Source: Alcanivorax sp. S6407 (GTDB lineage Bacteria > Pseudomonadota > Gammaproteobacteria > Pseudomonadales > Alcanivoracaceae). Taken from it: a stretch of 64,000 nucleotides of DNA. The position numbers were made by a program, and so were the translations under genes. Positions 1 to 9,922 of this stretch are shown piece by piece. Location: positions 620,001 through 684,000 of the forward strand of contig NZ_JALKBH010000001.1 of the NCBI RefSeq assembly GCF_023016115.1, read 5' to 3'. The notes below the pieces were generated by a model that had not been told where the DNA came from, did not search any database, and saw only the letters and a list, made by a program, of their open reading frames with translations. Numbering within the stretch: the stretch's first letter is position 1; each line of letters starts with the position of its first letter.

Positions 1-400
1 TCTTCTGACCCGGGTGCTTCTGCCGTGCCATTACGAGGGTATCGAGAACGCCACAACGCTGCTCGATGGAACCGTAGGCTGAACCCAACATTCTCAGCTC
101 ATGATTCAGGAAGCCCACATCAAAGGGCGCATTGTGAATGACCAGCTCGGCCCCATCGACGAAGGCGAGAAATTCATCTACCACCTTGTCGAAGGTGGGC
201 TTGTCCGCCAGAAACTCCTCGGTGATGCCGTGAACTGCCAGCGCCCCTTCGTCGATTTCACGCATGGGGTTGAGGTAGATGTGCAGGTTATTACCAGTGA
301 TCTTGCGGTTGATCACCTCCACACAACCAATTTCGATGACCCGGTGGCCATCGTTGGGCTCAAGACCGGTTGTTTCCGTATCCAGTACCACCTGACGCAT
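1..400 (-). CDS. dnaQ: DNA polymerase III epsilon subunit (partial, 3' end outside window)
   Basis: Epsilon is the 3'-5' proofreading exonuclease of the replicative polymerase. The gene reads leftward off the window edge, so only about the first 133 codons are present. The visible start, [15 protein letters not shown], carries exonuclease motif I (D7 and E9), and further on HNAPFDVGFLNHEL matches motif II; both are typical of DEDD-family proofreading exonucleases. The ATG shares one base with the rnhA stop (TAATG), so translation is probably coupled. The C-terminal motif III and the alpha-binding tail cannot be seen. Identification is secure from the N-terminal motifs and the rnhA neighbour. 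Confidence 0.95.
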   Translation of the reverse strand, partial: MRQVVLDTETTGLEPNDGHRVIEIGCVEVINRKITGNNLHIYLNPMREIDEGALAVHGITEEFLADKPTFDKVVDEFLAFVDGAELVIHNAPFDVGFLNHELRMLGSAYGSIEQRCGVLDTLVMARQKHPGQK

Positions 401-861
401 TAGGCGATCCCTTTCTGTCGATTCATTTCATCAATGCCCTTGTTGGCCAAGGCGTCAGCTCGCTCATTTTCCGGGTGACCACTGTGGCCCTTTACCCACT
501 GCCAGTCGATGTCATGGGGGGCTGTAGCCGCATCAAGGCGTTGCCACAGGTCCACGTTTTTGACCGGTTGCTTCGAAGCCGTTTTCCAGCCGCGCTTCTT
601 CCAGTTCGGCATCCACTGGGTGACGCCATCCATCACATAACGGGAATCGGTGGTGAGCACCACCTGGCAGGGTTGCCGCAGGGCCTCCAGGCCGGCAATG
701 GCTGCCATCAATTCCATGCGGTTATTAGTGGTCTCCGGCTCACCGCCATGCATTTCCTTTTCCTTGTCACCGTAGCGCAATACCACACCCCAGCCCCCCG
801 GGCCCGGGTTTCCGCGGCAGGCGCCATCGGTGAACATTGCGACTTTCTTTGCTTGATTCAA
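400..861 (-). CDS. rnhA: Ribonuclease HI
   Basis: Endonuclease that cuts the RNA strand of RNA-DNA hybrids, acting in R-loop and primer removal. The protein has 153 residues, close to the usual 155. The four acidic metal ligands are visible: D12 in [15 protein letters not shown]50 in NNRMELMA, D72 in TTDSRYV and D136 in ERADALAN, with the catalytic loop histidine H126 in KGHSGH. The basic handle ([17 protein letters not shown]) is present, which marks it as the E. coli-like type. It is followed with a one-base overlap by dnaQ and preceded by a methyltransferase gene only 4 bases away, so the three genes look like one leftward operon. Confidence 0.97.
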   Translation of the reverse strand: MNQAKKVAMFTDGACRGNPGPGGWGVVLRYGDKEKEMHGGEPETTNNRMELMAAIAGLEALRQPCQVVLTTDSRYVMDGVTQWMPNWKKRGWKTASKQPVKNVDLWQRLDAATAPHDIDWQWVKGHSGHPENERADALANKGIDEMNRQKGIA

Positions 862-865
862 AAAC

Positions 866-1642
866 TCAGGACTCCCGATTCTGTTGTCCCCAGCGTGCCA
901 CGGGTACCGGTACCACGGTACTGCGCGGTGTCTGACGCTGGCGAGAAGGCAACGGCCGCACTACCCCCGCCCGTTTGCGGGCAACCAGCAGGTAGCTACT
1001 GCCATGGCGAGGCCAAAGCACACTGCCCAGCCATTCCAGCAAGCGCATGCGCTGTCGGCCACGTTCACCAAACGGCATAGTATAGAAGCCACTGGCCATG
1101 CCATCGACCTCAAATCCAAGAACATGCAGCCAGTCGGTCACCCGGTTGGGCCGATAGAAGCGCCCTGCCCAGCCCGGCCGCTGTCGCAGATAGAACAAGC
1201 GCGCCAACCCCATCATGCTCAGCGGATGAAAACCGACAATGGCGACCTTGCCACCGGGCGCAATGGAACGGCAGGCTTCGCGCAAGACCTGGTGCGGATC
1301 ACGGGTAAAATCCAGTACGTGATGCATCAACACCACATCCACACTGCTTTTCGCCAGCGGCAGGGTATCCAGTCGACTTTGCACGGTCACGCCAGGAAAC
1401 CCTTCCGGGCCCAGCGACATCTTCCAACGCAGCGGACAATCGCGCAGCAGATCCTGTTCCCGGGTGGTGTAGATGGCCACCGCCCGCTGCCCCACCTGTC
1501 TGCGCATCCACTCCTCGAGCATGGTACGCTCAGCGTCCAGCAGTGCCTGGCCAGGCTCACTGTCCAGCCAGCGGTCGAAGTGTCGTTCCAGATCATGGTT
1601 ACCGGAACTGAACGAGATCCGGTTGAGTGGTGGCAGCTGCAT
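866..1642 (-). CDS. Class I SAM-dependent methyltransferase-like protein (YafS type)
   Basis: Predicted methyltransferase of 258 residues from the ATG, which has GAGG ten bases upstream; a GTG two codons earlier is the alternative. The middle of the protein is typical of class I enzymes: [18 protein letters not shown] (motif II/acidic loop) followed by [19 protein letters not shown] (motif III). The usual glycine-rich SAM loop, expected near residue 55, is replaced by [16 protein letters not shown], with no GxGxG. The E. coli yafS product, also found near rnhA and gloB, is the closest family I recognise. Substrate unknown. It is divergent from gloB with a short shared upstream region. Confidence 0.8.
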   Translation of the reverse strand: MQLPPLNRISFSSGNHDLERHFDRWLDSEPGQALLDAERTMLEEWMRRQVGQRAVAIYTTREQDLLRDCPLRWKMSLGPEGFPGVTVQSRLDTLPLAKSSVDVVLMHHVLDFTRDPHQVLREACRSIAPGGKVAIVGFHPLSMMGLARLFYLRQRPGWAGRFYRPNRVTDWLHVLGFEVDGMASGFYTMPFGERGRQRMRLLEWLGSVLWPRHGSSYLLVARKRAGVVRPLPSRQRQTPRSTVVPVPVARWGQQNRES

Positions 1643-1688
1643 CAGCACAATACCTCATACATAGGCCTATTCAGGAGCGTAACACGAC

Positions 1689-2462
1689 ATGTTACCCAGC
1701 CCCATTGCCATCCCCGCATTTAGCGATAATTACATCTGGGCAATCAGCCATCAGGGACAGTGTGTGGTGGTCGATCCCGGTGATGCTGCCCCGGTGGAGC
1801 GCTTTCTGAACGAAAATGGCCTCAATCTTGCCGCCATCCTGGTTACCCATCATCACCCCGATCACGTGGCCGGTATCGCCACCCTCACCCGAGACCGGAA
1901 CATTCCGGTTTACGGCCCAGCCCGGGAATCCATCCCGTGCATGACCGATCCTCTTGGTGAGGGCCAGCAGATAACGCTGGACGCAATAGACCTGAGCCTG
2001 ACCGTCATGGAAGTTCCCGGCCATACCCTTGGCCATATTGCCTACTACAGCGAGGCACATGGCTGGCTTTTCTGTGGTGACACCCTGTTTGCTGGCGGCT
2101 GCGGCCGGCTCTTCGAGGGAACTCCGTCACAAATGTATACCTCGCTGCATCGCCTGGCCGAACTTCCCGCCCAGACCCTGGTCTACTGCACCCATGAATA
2201 TACACGCGCCAACCTGGAGTTTGCGCTGGCGGTAACCCCTGAGAATCAACGGGTCGAGGCCAGACTGGCAGCCGTTGTTGCGGCCCGTGAAGAAGGTCAG
2301 ATCACCCTGCCCACCACCATCGCAGAGGAGTGTCGAACCAATCCGTTCCTGCGGAGCGGAGATGAGTCAGTCAAGGCCGCCTGTGAAGCACGTGACCCAG
2401 GGGCCTCAACCGATGATGTGCAATGCTTTGCATCCTTGCGTCGCTGGAAAGATAACTTCTAA
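1689..2462 (+). CDS. gloB: Hydroxyacylglutathione hydrolase (glyoxalase II)
   Basis: Hydrolyses S-lactoylglutathione to lactate and glutathione, the second step of methylglyoxal detoxification in the cytoplasm. The metallo-beta-lactamase signature THHHPDH (residues 53-59) gives the binuclear metal ligands; later ligands fall in VPGHTLGH, FCGDTLFAGGCGRLFEG and CTHEYT. The C-terminal part (NQRVEARL, TNPFLR) is the glutathione-binding HAGH domain. Length 257 matches the family (about 251-258). An AGGAG stands ahead of the ATG. It is transcribed away from the methyltransferase gene, and mltD follows in the same direction after about 70 bases. Confidence 0.96.
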   Translation: MLPSPIAIPAFSDNYIWAISHQGQCVVVDPGDAAPVERFLNENGLNLAAILVTHHHPDHVAGIATLTRDRNIPVYGPARESIPCMTDPLGEGQQITLDAIDLSLTVMEVPGHTLGHIAYYSEAHGWLFCGDTLFAGGCGRLFEGTPSQMYTSLHRLAELPAQTLVYCTHEYTRANLEFALAVTPENQRVEARLAAVVAAREEGQITLPTTIAEECRTNPFLRSGDESVKAACEARDPGASTDDVQCFASLRRWKDNF

Positions 2463-2531
2463 CCATTTCGGCTTGCTGGCCTCTTATTCTATTCTCTAAA
2501 CTAAACGAAAATAATTGCTGTACTCATTGAT

Positions 2532-4133
2532 ATGAAAAGAATTTTGACTGTGGCCGTGCTGGTCAGTCTGGGCGTCATGTCCGGCTGCGCTACCAACCGT
2601 TCAGTGGATGAACTCCCTCCCATGCCGGCTGCGGAGCCGTCTGTGGATGACATGGATCTGGCCAATGGCATGGAAGAACCGGCCCCGGTCGAAGTTACCA
2701 CTGTTCCCCCCGCAGAAGATGAGGATCTCTGGGTGCGTTTGCGTGCCGGCTATGGCCTGGATCTCTCGGTCGAAAATGACCGCATCCGGGTACAGCGAGA
2801 CTGGTACGCCCGTCATCCCAAGTATTTCCAGCGTGTCACTACTCGCGGCGAGCGCTACCTCCACTACATCGTGGAACAGGCAGAAGAACGCGACATGCCG
2901 CTTGAACTCGCGCTTCTGCCCATTGTGGAAAGCGCCTTCGATCCATTTGCCTATTCCCATGGCCGCGCCGCGGGCCCCTGGCAGTTCATCCCTTCCACTG
3001 GCGATTACTTCGGTCTCCACCGCACCTGGTGGGAAGATCAGCGTCGCGACGTGATCAAATCAACGAATGCCGCACTGGATTACCTGCAAAAGCTTGCCAA
3101 CCGATTCGATGGTGACTGGCTCCTTGCTCTGGCCTCCTACAATGCCGGGGGCGGCACCGTCTCACGGGCCATTCGACGCAATACAGAAGCAGGTAAGCCG
3201 ACTGACTTCTGGAGCCTGAAGCTGCCCCGGGAAACCAAGGCCTATGTACCCAAACTGATCGCCATTGCCCAGATCGTTCAGGACCCGGACAAGTACGAGA
3301 TCCCGCTGCAGCCGGTCCGTAACGAACCCTATTTCGCCGAAGTGGATACCGGTGGCCAGATCGATCTGGCACAGGCCGCCAAACTGGCGGACATCTCCAT
3401 CGAAGAACTGTATCTGTTGAATCCATCCTACAATCGTTGGGCTACCTCCCCTGATGGTCCACACCGTCTGCTGGTACCCGCAGATCGTGCAGAAAGCTTC
3501 TCCCTGGCGCTGGCGGAAATGCCTGCAGACCAGCGCATGCAGTGGGCTCGCTATGAAATTCGCCCGGGTGACAATCTCGGCGCCATCGCCCGCCGCTACC
3601 GGACCACCCCGGAAGTCCTGCGCAGCATCAACAAACTCAGAAACAACACCATCATTGCCGGCCGCACCCTGCTGATCCCCGGCCCGGCCGCCGGCAAGGA
3701 CACCTACACCCTCAGTGCCGACTCCCGCCTGGCCGACAACCAGAACCGTCAGCGAGATGGCCGCCAGAAACTCAGCCACACCGTTCGCTCCGGGGACACC
3801 CTCTGGGAGATCTCTCGCCAGTACAAGGTGGGCGTGAAAGAACTGGCCCGCTGGAACAATATGGCTCCCGGCGACAAGCTCAGCATCGGCCAGACCCTGG
3901 CGGTATGGACCAAGGGCGCTTCAGCCACCACCGTGGCCAGCCGAGGCGACAACAACATGGTGCGTCAGGTGCGTTACTCCGTACGTAACGGAGATTCCTT
4001 GTATGCCATTGCAGACCGCTTTAATGTATCGGTGAACGACATCCGTAGCTGGAACAGCAAGGTTGCCAGCAAACGATACATTCAACCCGGGCAACGGCTG
4101 ACACTCTACGTTGATATTCGCCAATCCTACTAA
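2532..4133 (+). CDS. mltD: Membrane-bound lytic murein transglycosylase D
   Basis: Outer-membrane lipoprotein that cleaves the MurNAc-GlcNAc bond of peptidoglycan non-hydrolytically. A lipoprotein signal ends at VMSGC (C19). The SLT domain spans about residues 105-230; the catalytic glutamate is E133 in LLPIVESAFDPFA, followed by GPWQFIP and ALASYNAGGG. Three LysM peptidoglycan-binding repeats follow at about 341-384, 416-459 and 482-527 (YEIRPGDNL, HTVRSGDTL, YSVRNGDSL). 533 residues; the number of LysM repeats varies in this family. The 3' end overlaps the start of the following solute-binding protein gene by 23 bases, which suggests co-transcription with the importer operon. Confidence 0.95.
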   Translation: MKRILTVAVLVSLGVMSGCATNRSVDELPPMPAAEPSVDDMDLANGMEEPAPVEVTTVPPAEDEDLWVRLRAGYGLDLSVENDRIRVQRDWYARHPKYFQRVTTRGERYLHYIVEQAEERDMPLELALLPIVESAFDPFAYSHGRAAGPWQFIPSTGDYFGLHRTWWEDQRRDVIKSTNAALDYLQKLANRFDGDWLLALASYNAGGGTVSRAIRRNTEAGKPTDFWSLKLPRETKAYVPKLIAIAQIVQDPDKYEIPLQPVRNEPYFAEVDTGGQIDLAQAAKLADISIEELYLLNPSYNRWATSPDGPHRLLVPADRAESFSLALAEMPADQRMQWARYEIRPGDNLGAIARRYRTTPEVLRSINKLRNNTIIAGRTLLIPGPAAGKDTYTLSADSRLADNQNRQRDGRQKLSHTVRSGDTLWEISRQYKVGVKELARWNNMAPGDKLSIGQTLAVWTKGASATTVASRGDNNMVRQVRYSVRNGDSLYAIADRFNVSVNDIRSWNSKVASKRYIQPGQRLTLYVDIRQSY

Positions 4134-5955
4134 GACACTTTTCCAGATACTGTTCTGCCTGTGCTTCAGCCTTTCCTCGCTGGCACAGGCGGAAGAGTCC
4201 AACATCACTCGCAGCCATGGCTACCACCCCTTTGGTGACCTGAAATATCCGGCTGATTTCCTGCACTTCGACTACGTCAACCCGGATGCCCCCAAGGGCG
4301 GCACCATCACCCTGTTTGGCAACGGCACCTTTGATAGCCTGAACCCCTACATTCTGAAAGGCATCAGCCCTGCTGACACACCCGGCATCCAGATGTACGG
4401 CGTAACGGAAATTGCCGACAGCCTGCTGATGGGTAGCCAGTCCCATAACCCCCTTGGTGATGAAGCCGGTGCGGCCTATGGCCTGATTGCAGACTGGGTG
4501 GAATATCCGGAAGATCGTAGTTGGGCCAGCTTCCATATCCGCAGTGAAGCCCGCTTCCATGATGGTAAACCCATCCGCGCCGACGACGTGGTGTTTTCCT
4601 TCAATATCCTCAAGGAAAAAGGGCACCCGGAATACAGCCTGCGCCTGTCCGACATCAAAAACGTTGAAGCCCTGGACCCACAAACTGTGCGGTTTACCTT
4701 TACCGAAGGACGTCGCGATCTGCCGTTGGTGGTCGGTGCCATCCCGATCCTGCCAAGCCACTACTGGCAGAGCCATGATTTCGAACGCACCACACTGGAC
4801 ACTCCTGTCTCCAGTGGTCCTTACCGTATCGCCAGCATTAAGGGCGGCAAACAAGTCACCTTTGAGCGGGTCAAGGATTACTGGGCGAAAGACTTGCCCG
4901 TCAACCGCGGCCGTTACAACTTCGACAAGGTCATCTTCGAGTTTTACCGTGATGCCGACGTGGGGTTTGAAGCCTTCAAGTCCGGTGGCTACGACCTGCA
5001 CTACACTTACAGCTCCAAGCGCTGGGCCACCCAGTTTGATTTCGCTGCCATGAACGACGGCCGGGTGATTCGGGATGAAATCCCCCACAAGGTGCCAAGA
5101 CCGGTACAGGCATTCTTCTTCAATACTCGCCACGCGCCCTTTGATGACCCCCGGGTACGTGAAGCCGCCAGCCGGCTATTTGATTTTGAGTGGTCTAACC
5201 GCAATCTGTTTGCGGATGCCTATACCCGCACCGTGAGCTGGTTCCCCAACAGCCCCTATAGCGCCTCTGTACCGGCCAGCGCGGAAGAAAAGGCACTACT
5301 GAATGCGTTCAAGCTACCCGACACGTATTTTACCGGCAGCATCACGCCACCGGTTAACGATGGCTCGGGGCAGATCCGCAACCGCATGCGAGAAGCCCTG
5401 ATGCTGCTCAAGGAAAGCGGCTGGCAGCTGAAAAACAATGTGCTGGTGAATGCACAGGGCCAACCTCTCAAGTTCACCGTACTCAACTACCATAACCCCG
5501 GCATTTACCGAATCCTCGCGCCCTGGTTCAAGAACCTGAAGCGCCTGGGTATCGAAGCGGATTATCGCGAAGTGGATCCGGCAGCGTACAAGCAAAAACT
5601 GGATAATTTTGAGTACGACGTGGTGCTGTTTGTGCTGCCCATGCGTGACTACCCCGGGCCGGAACTGAAAGATTATTTCCTCTCCAGCAGCGCAGGGATT
5701 CCGGGTAGCCGCAATATCGCGGGCATTGATGATCCGGTGGTGGATTTCCTGGTCGGCAAGGCGTTGTCAGCCGACAGTGAATCGGACTATACCCTGGCCC
5801 TTCAGGCACTGGACCGCCGCTTGCGCTACCAGCATTACGGGGTACTGAATTATCATATCCGCCATCACCGGGTCGCCTGGTGGGACAAGTTCGGCCGCCC
5901 TGCGGAACCAATCCCCTACGGTTTGGGTCTGGACACTTGGTGGATGAAAAAATAA
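4111..5955 (+). CDS. Periplasmic peptide-binding protein of ABC importer (YejA-like, copy 1)
   Basis: Extracellular solute-binding protein of family 5, which captures oligopeptides (in E. coli YejA also microcin C) for the downstream ABC importer. The best start is TTG, inside the end of mltD, giving a signal peptide that ends around SLSSLAQA; no in-frame ATG would leave one. Motifs of the family include YPADFLHFDYVNPDAPKGG, RADDVVFSFNILKEKGHP and SSGPYRIASIKGG. 614 residues, the usual YejA size. A second, clearly homologous gene follows 12 bases later, so the system has two binding proteins for one permease. Ligand unknown. Confidence 0.88.
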   Translation: MIFANPTKTLFQILFCLCFSLSSLAQAEESNITRSHGYHPFGDLKYPADFLHFDYVNPDAPKGGTITLFGNGTFDSLNPYILKGISPADTPGIQMYGVTEIADSLLMGSQSHNPLGDEAGAAYGLIADWVEYPEDRSWASFHIRSEARFHDGKPIRADDVVFSFNILKEKGHPEYSLRLSDIKNVEALDPQTVRFTFTEGRRDLPLVVGAIPILPSHYWQSHDFERTTLDTPVSSGPYRIASIKGGKQVTFERVKDYWAKDLPVNRGRYNFDKVIFEFYRDADVGFEAFKSGGYDLHYTYSSKRWATQFDFAAMNDGRVIRDEIPHKVPRPVQAFFFNTRHAPFDDPRVREAASRLFDFEWSNRNLFADAYTRTVSWFPNSPYSASVPASAEEKALLNAFKLPDTYFTGSITPPVNDGSGQIRNRMREALMLLKESGWQLKNNVLVNAQGQPLKFTVLNYHNPGIYRILAPWFKNLKRLGIEADYREVDPAAYKQKLDNFEYDVVLFVLPMRDYPGPELKDYFLSSSAGIPGSRNIAGIDDPVVDFLVGKALSADSESDYTLALQALDRRLRYQHYGVLNYHIRHHRVAWWDKFGRPAEPIPYGLGLDTWWMKK

Positions 5956-5967
5956 CAAGGAGTTGAT

Positions 5968-7800
5968 ATGGCCAATCACGGCGCCATTCAGACACGAATG
6001 CTGCGTGGGCTGATCCTTGGTCTGTGTTTTTGCACGGGCCTTGCAAATGCTGGCATCAACAAGAGTCATGCCATTGCCATGCATGGGCAACCACTCTACC
6101 CCGCTGACTTTACCCATTTCGATTACACCAATCCGGCCGCTCCGAAAGGCGGTGATCTCAAACTGCAGGTGGTCGGCAGTTTCGACACGCTTAACCCCTT
6201 TGTCCCGAAAGGTCGTCCGGCTGCCGGCATGGGTGCCACAGATAACTCCCACCTCTATGACTCGCTCACGGTTCGTGGTGAAGACGAACCCTTTACCCAA
6301 TATGGGCTGCTGGCTGAGACCATCGAATGGCCAGAAGATCGCAGCTGGGTGCGTTACCACCTCAATGAAGCGGCTCGCTTCTCGGACGGTGAACCGGTTC
6401 GCGCCGACGACGTGGCCTGGACCTTCAAGACGTTGATGAAAGACGGACATCCGTTCTACAGCTTTTATTACGCTGAAGTGGACAAAGTGGAGATCAATGA
6501 CCCGCTCACCATCACCTTCCATTTCGCCAGCAACTCCGTTAACAAGGAGCTGCCGCTGATCATCGGCCAGCTGCCCATCCTCCCCAGCCACGTCTGGGCA
6601 AAAAAGGACTTTGCCAAGGCGGGCATGACTACGCCGGTAGGCTCTGGCCCGTACCGTATCATCAAGGCCGATCCCGGCAAGAAAATTGTCTATCAGCGCC
6701 GGGATGAGTACTGGGCGAAAGACCTGCCGGTGATGAAAGGCAGGAACAATTTCGACACCATCACCTACGACTACTTCCTGGATGAGAAAGCGGCCATGAT
6801 CGCTTTCACCGGTGGCAATTATGACTGGCGCAGCGAGTCCAATTCCAAGGAATGGGCTACTGCCTATAAGGGCCCCGCGTTTGATCGCGGCGACATCAAG
6901 ACCGAGGTAGTTTCACATCACAATCCTGCCGGCGCCCAGGCCTTTATCTTCAATATCCGTGAGCCGCTGTTCCAGAACCGGACACTGCGCAAGGCCATCG
7001 GCTATGCCTTTGATTTCGAGTGGTCCAATGCCAACCTGTTCTACGGACAGTACAAGCGCACCCGCAGCTATTTTGAAAATTCCGATATGGCAGCAACCGG
7101 TCTGCCTGACAAAGCGGAACTGGCCCTGTTGAACCCTTACCGCGACCAGCTTCCCGAGTTGGTCTTCACGCGCGAATACCAGCCGCCCAAGAGCGACGGT
7201 TCCGGTCGCCCGCGAGAAAACCTGCGTGAAGCCCAGCGGATGCTCAAGGAAGCCGGCTACCAATTCCGTGACGGCAACCTGTTTACCCCGGATGGCAAGG
7301 CGGTGACGTTTGAAATCACCCTGATGTCCCCCGCTTTTGAGCGTGTGGTATTGCCCTTTGCCCGCAACCTCAAGGCCCTCGGCATTACCGCCAAGGTCGT
7401 CAAGGTTGACTCCGCCCAGTACGTGGAACGTTTGCGCAACTTCGAGTTCGACATGGTGGTGAGCAGCATGGGCCAGTCCAGCTCACCGGGTAATGAGCAA
7501 AAGGAATACTGGAGCTCGGAAGCCGCAGACAGCCCCAACAGCCGCAACCGTATCGGTATCAAGAATCCCGTGGTGGATGCGCTGGTAGACAAGATTATCG
7601 CGGCCCCGGACCGGGATGCCCTGATCACTGCCTGCCGGGCACTGGACCGGGTGCTGCAGTGGAATTACTACGGGGTATTCAACTGGTACACCGACACCTA
7701 CCGGATTGCTTACCAGTCTCGCCTCCGCCACCCGGAATTCGGCAAGTATGTCGGGCCCGGTACCTCTCTTGATACCTGGTGGGACAGCACCGCGAAATGA
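5968..7800 (+). CDS. yejA: Periplasmic peptide-binding protein of ABC importer (YejA-like, copy 2)
   Basis: Second family 5 solute-binding protein, 610 residues, preceded by a strong AAGGAG site. The signal peptide runs to about [11 protein letters not shown]. It shares the same landmarks as the preceding gene ([67 protein letters not shown]), so the two arose by tandem duplication and diverged. Its stop overlaps the yejB start (ATGA), so this copy is the one translationally coupled to the permease. The ligand may be peptides or microcin C-like compounds by family analogy; the sequence does not decide this. Confidence 0.9.
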   Translation: MANHGAIQTRMLRGLILGLCFCTGLANAGINKSHAIAMHGQPLYPADFTHFDYTNPAAPKGGDLKLQVVGSFDTLNPFVPKGRPAAGMGATDNSHLYDSLTVRGEDEPFTQYGLLAETIEWPEDRSWVRYHLNEAARFSDGEPVRADDVAWTFKTLMKDGHPFYSFYYAEVDKVEINDPLTITFHFASNSVNKELPLIIGQLPILPSHVWAKKDFAKAGMTTPVGSGPYRIIKADPGKKIVYQRRDEYWAKDLPVMKGRNNFDTITYDYFLDEKAAMIAFTGGNYDWRSESNSKEWATAYKGPAFDRGDIKTEVVSHHNPAGAQAFIFNIREPLFQNRTLRKAIGYAFDFEWSNANLFYGQYKRTRSYFENSDMAATGLPDKAELALLNPYRDQLPELVFTREYQPPKSDGSGRPRENLREAQRMLKEAGYQFRDGNLFTPDGKAVTFEITLMSPAFERVVLPFARNLKALGITAKVVKVDSAQYVERLRNFEFDMVVSSMGQSSSPGNEQKEYWSSEAADSPNSRNRIGIKNPVVDALVDKIIAAPDRDALITACRALDRVLQWNYYGVFNWYTDTYRIAYQSRLRHPEFGKYVGPGTSLDTWWDSTAK

Positions 7801-8873
7801 AACTCTACATAGGCAAACGCCTGCTGCTGGTCATCCCCACCCTGTTTGGCATTCTGTTGCTGAATTTTGTGGTCATCCAGGCCGCCCCCGGCGGGCCCGT
7901 GGAAAAAACCCTGGCTGAATTACAGGGTATCGGCACCGGTGGTACTGGTGCCGGCTTTGCCGGCAGCAGTGCCGACACCATGAGCAGCAGCAATTACCAG
8001 AACGCCAAGGGGCTCCCCCCGGAGCTGGTCGAACGCATTGAGAAAATGTACGGCTTCGACAAGCCCGCCCCCGAACGCTTCTGGCTAATGGTGAAGAACT
8101 ACTTCACCGGCAACTTCGGTGAATCCTATTACCGCGACCGTTCAGTGACCGAACTGATCGTCGAGCGTCTGCCCGTGTCCATTTCCTTGGGCCTGTGGAG
8201 CACCCTTATCGCCTATCTGGTATCGATCCCCCTCGGCATTCGCAAAGCCGTCAAGGACGGCAGCCGCTTCGATGTATGGAGCAGCACGGCGATCATCATT
8301 GGTTTCGCCATTCCCAGCTTTCTGCTCGGTCTGTTGCTGATCGTGGTGTTTGCCGGTGGATCCTGGTTTGAATGGTTCCCCCTCCGAGGTCTCACTTCGG
8401 ACAACTTTGACGAGCTGAGTATGCTCGGCAAGATCGGCGATTATCTGTGGCACATCACGCTGCCCACCATTGCCATTGTGGCTGGCAACTTTGCCGCCCT
8501 GACCATGCTCACCAAGAATTCCTTCATGGATGAAATCCGCAAGCAGTACGTGCAGACCGCCCGCGCCAAGGGGCTGGCCGAAAAGCAGGTGCTCTACGGA
8601 CACGTATTTCGCAATGCCATGCTGATCATCATCGCCGGTTTCCCGGCAGCGTTCATCAGCATGTTCTTCACCGGGGTGCTGCTGATCGAGTTCATCTTCT
8701 CACTGGATGGCCTCGGCCTGCTGGGTTTTGAAGCGGTGATCAGCCGGGATTATCCGGTCGTCTTTGGCACCCTGTTCATCTTTACCCTGCTGAGCCTGGT
8801 CATGAAGCTGGTCAGTGATCTCACCTACATGTGGGTGGACCCGCGTATCGATTTCGAGCGGAGGGACCACTGA
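7797..8873 (+). CDS. yejB: ABC importer inner-membrane permease YejB
   Basis: Permease half of the peptide importer. The start is placed at the ATG in the ATGA overlap with the binding-protein gene, giving [19 protein letters not shown]; an in-frame upstream ATG would only lengthen the overlap. 358 residues with an N-terminal membrane segment, the YejB-type periplasmic loop ([15 protein letters not shown]), and a C-terminal MetI-like domain with EAA-type loop around [23 protein letters not shown], which contacts the ATPase. The stop shares a base with the yejE start (TGATG). Confidence 0.95.
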   Translation: MKLYIGKRLLLVIPTLFGILLLNFVVIQAAPGGPVEKTLAELQGIGTGGTGAGFAGSSADTMSSSNYQNAKGLPPELVERIEKMYGFDKPAPERFWLMVKNYFTGNFGESYYRDRSVTELIVERLPVSISLGLWSTLIAYLVSIPLGIRKAVKDGSRFDVWSSTAIIIGFAIPSFLLGLLLIVVFAGGSWFEWFPLRGLTSDNFDELSMLGKIGDYLWHITLPTIAIVAGNFAALTMLTKNSFMDEIRKQYVQTARAKGLAEKQVLYGHVFRNAMLIIIAGFPAAFISMFFTGVLLIEFIFSLDGLGLLGFEAVISRDYPVVFGTLFIFTLLSLVMKLVSDLTYMWVDPRIDFERRDH

Positions 8874-9922
8874 TGGGTTTCCCGCTCAACAACCCGTTCA
8901 AAAACAATCCGGTATGGGCCCGTCAATGGCAGGCATTTCGCAGTAATCGCCGGGGTTACTGGTCGCTGTGGATCTTTCTGACCCTGTTTGTGCTCAGTCT
9001 CGGCGCTGAACTGGTGGCCAATGAAAAACCGTTGCTGCTGAGTTATGACGGTGATCTCTATGTGCCGGTATTCAATACTTATCCGGAAACCACCTTCGGC
9101 GGATTCTTTGAATCCGAAGCCAACTACCGGGACCCGGTGGTAGCCGATCTGATCAATGAAAAGGGCTGGATGATCTGGCCCCCGGTCCGGTTCAGCTACA
9201 ACACCATCAACTACGATCTGCAGGTCCCTGCCCCAGCCCCGCCGTCTTCGGAAAACTGGCTGGGTACCGATGACCAGGGCCGTGACATTCTTGCGGGGCT
9301 GATCTACGGCTTCCGCATTTCTGTTCTGTTCGGGCTCATGCTCACCGTGCTGTCCAGCATTGTCGGAATCATCGTCGGTGCGGTGCAAGGTTACTATGGC
9401 GGCAAGCTCGATCTGTTCGGGCAGCGTTTCATCGAGATCTGGTCGAGCATGCCGACCCTGTTCCTGATCATTATCATTTCCAGTTTCGTGATCCCCAGTT
9501 TCTGGACCTTGCTGGTGATCATGCTGCTGTTCTCCTGGATGACCCTGGTAGATCTTGTCCGCGCGGAATTCCTGCGCTGCCGTAATATGGACTATGTGCG
9601 CTCAGCCAAGGCCATGGGCGTTCGCTCACCCATGATCATGTTCCGTCACATGCTGCCCAATGCCATGGTCGCGACCCTTACCTTTCTGCCGTTCATTCTT
9701 AACAGCGCCGTGGTCACCCTCACCTCGCTGGATTTCATCGGCTTCGGTCTGCCACCGGATGCCCCCTCTCTGGGTCGCCTGGTGGGCCAGGGCAAGGCCA
9801 ACCTTCACGCCCCGTGGATTGGCATCAGTGTGTTTGCCACCCTGACGATCATGCTGACACTGCTGGTGTATATCGGCGAAGCCATCCGTGACGCCTTCGA
9901 CACAAGGAAATTCCTGCAATGA
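8873..9922 (+). CDS. yejE: ABC importer inner-membrane permease YejE
   Basis: Second permease subunit, 349 residues. The chosen start is the ATG overlapping the yejB stop (TGATG), with GCGGAGGG ahead of it. An N-terminal membrane segment (SLWIFLTLFVLSLGAELVA) precedes a periplasmic region containing NWLGTDDQGRDILAGLIYGF, a hallmark of the DppC/OppC/YejE branch, and then the transmembrane domain with EAA loop YVRSAKAMGVRSP. It ends in an ATGA overlap with yejF. Pairs with YejB to form the translocation channel. Confidence 0.95.
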   Translation: MGFPLNNPFKNNPVWARQWQAFRSNRRGYWSLWIFLTLFVLSLGAELVANEKPLLLSYDGDLYVPVFNTYPETTFGGFFESEANYRDPVVADLINEKGWMIWPPVRFSYNTINYDLQVPAPAPPSSENWLGTDDQGRDILAGLIYGFRISVLFGLMLTVLSSIVGIIVGAVQGYYGGKLDLFGQRFIEIWSSMPTLFLIIIISSFVIPSFWTLLVIMLLFSWMTLVDLVRAEFLRCRNMDYVRSAKAMGVRSPMIMFRHMLPNAMVATLTFLPFILNSAVVTLTSLDFIGFGLPPDAPSLGRLVGQGKANLHAPWIGISVFATLTIMLTLLVYIGEAIRDAFDTRKFLQ

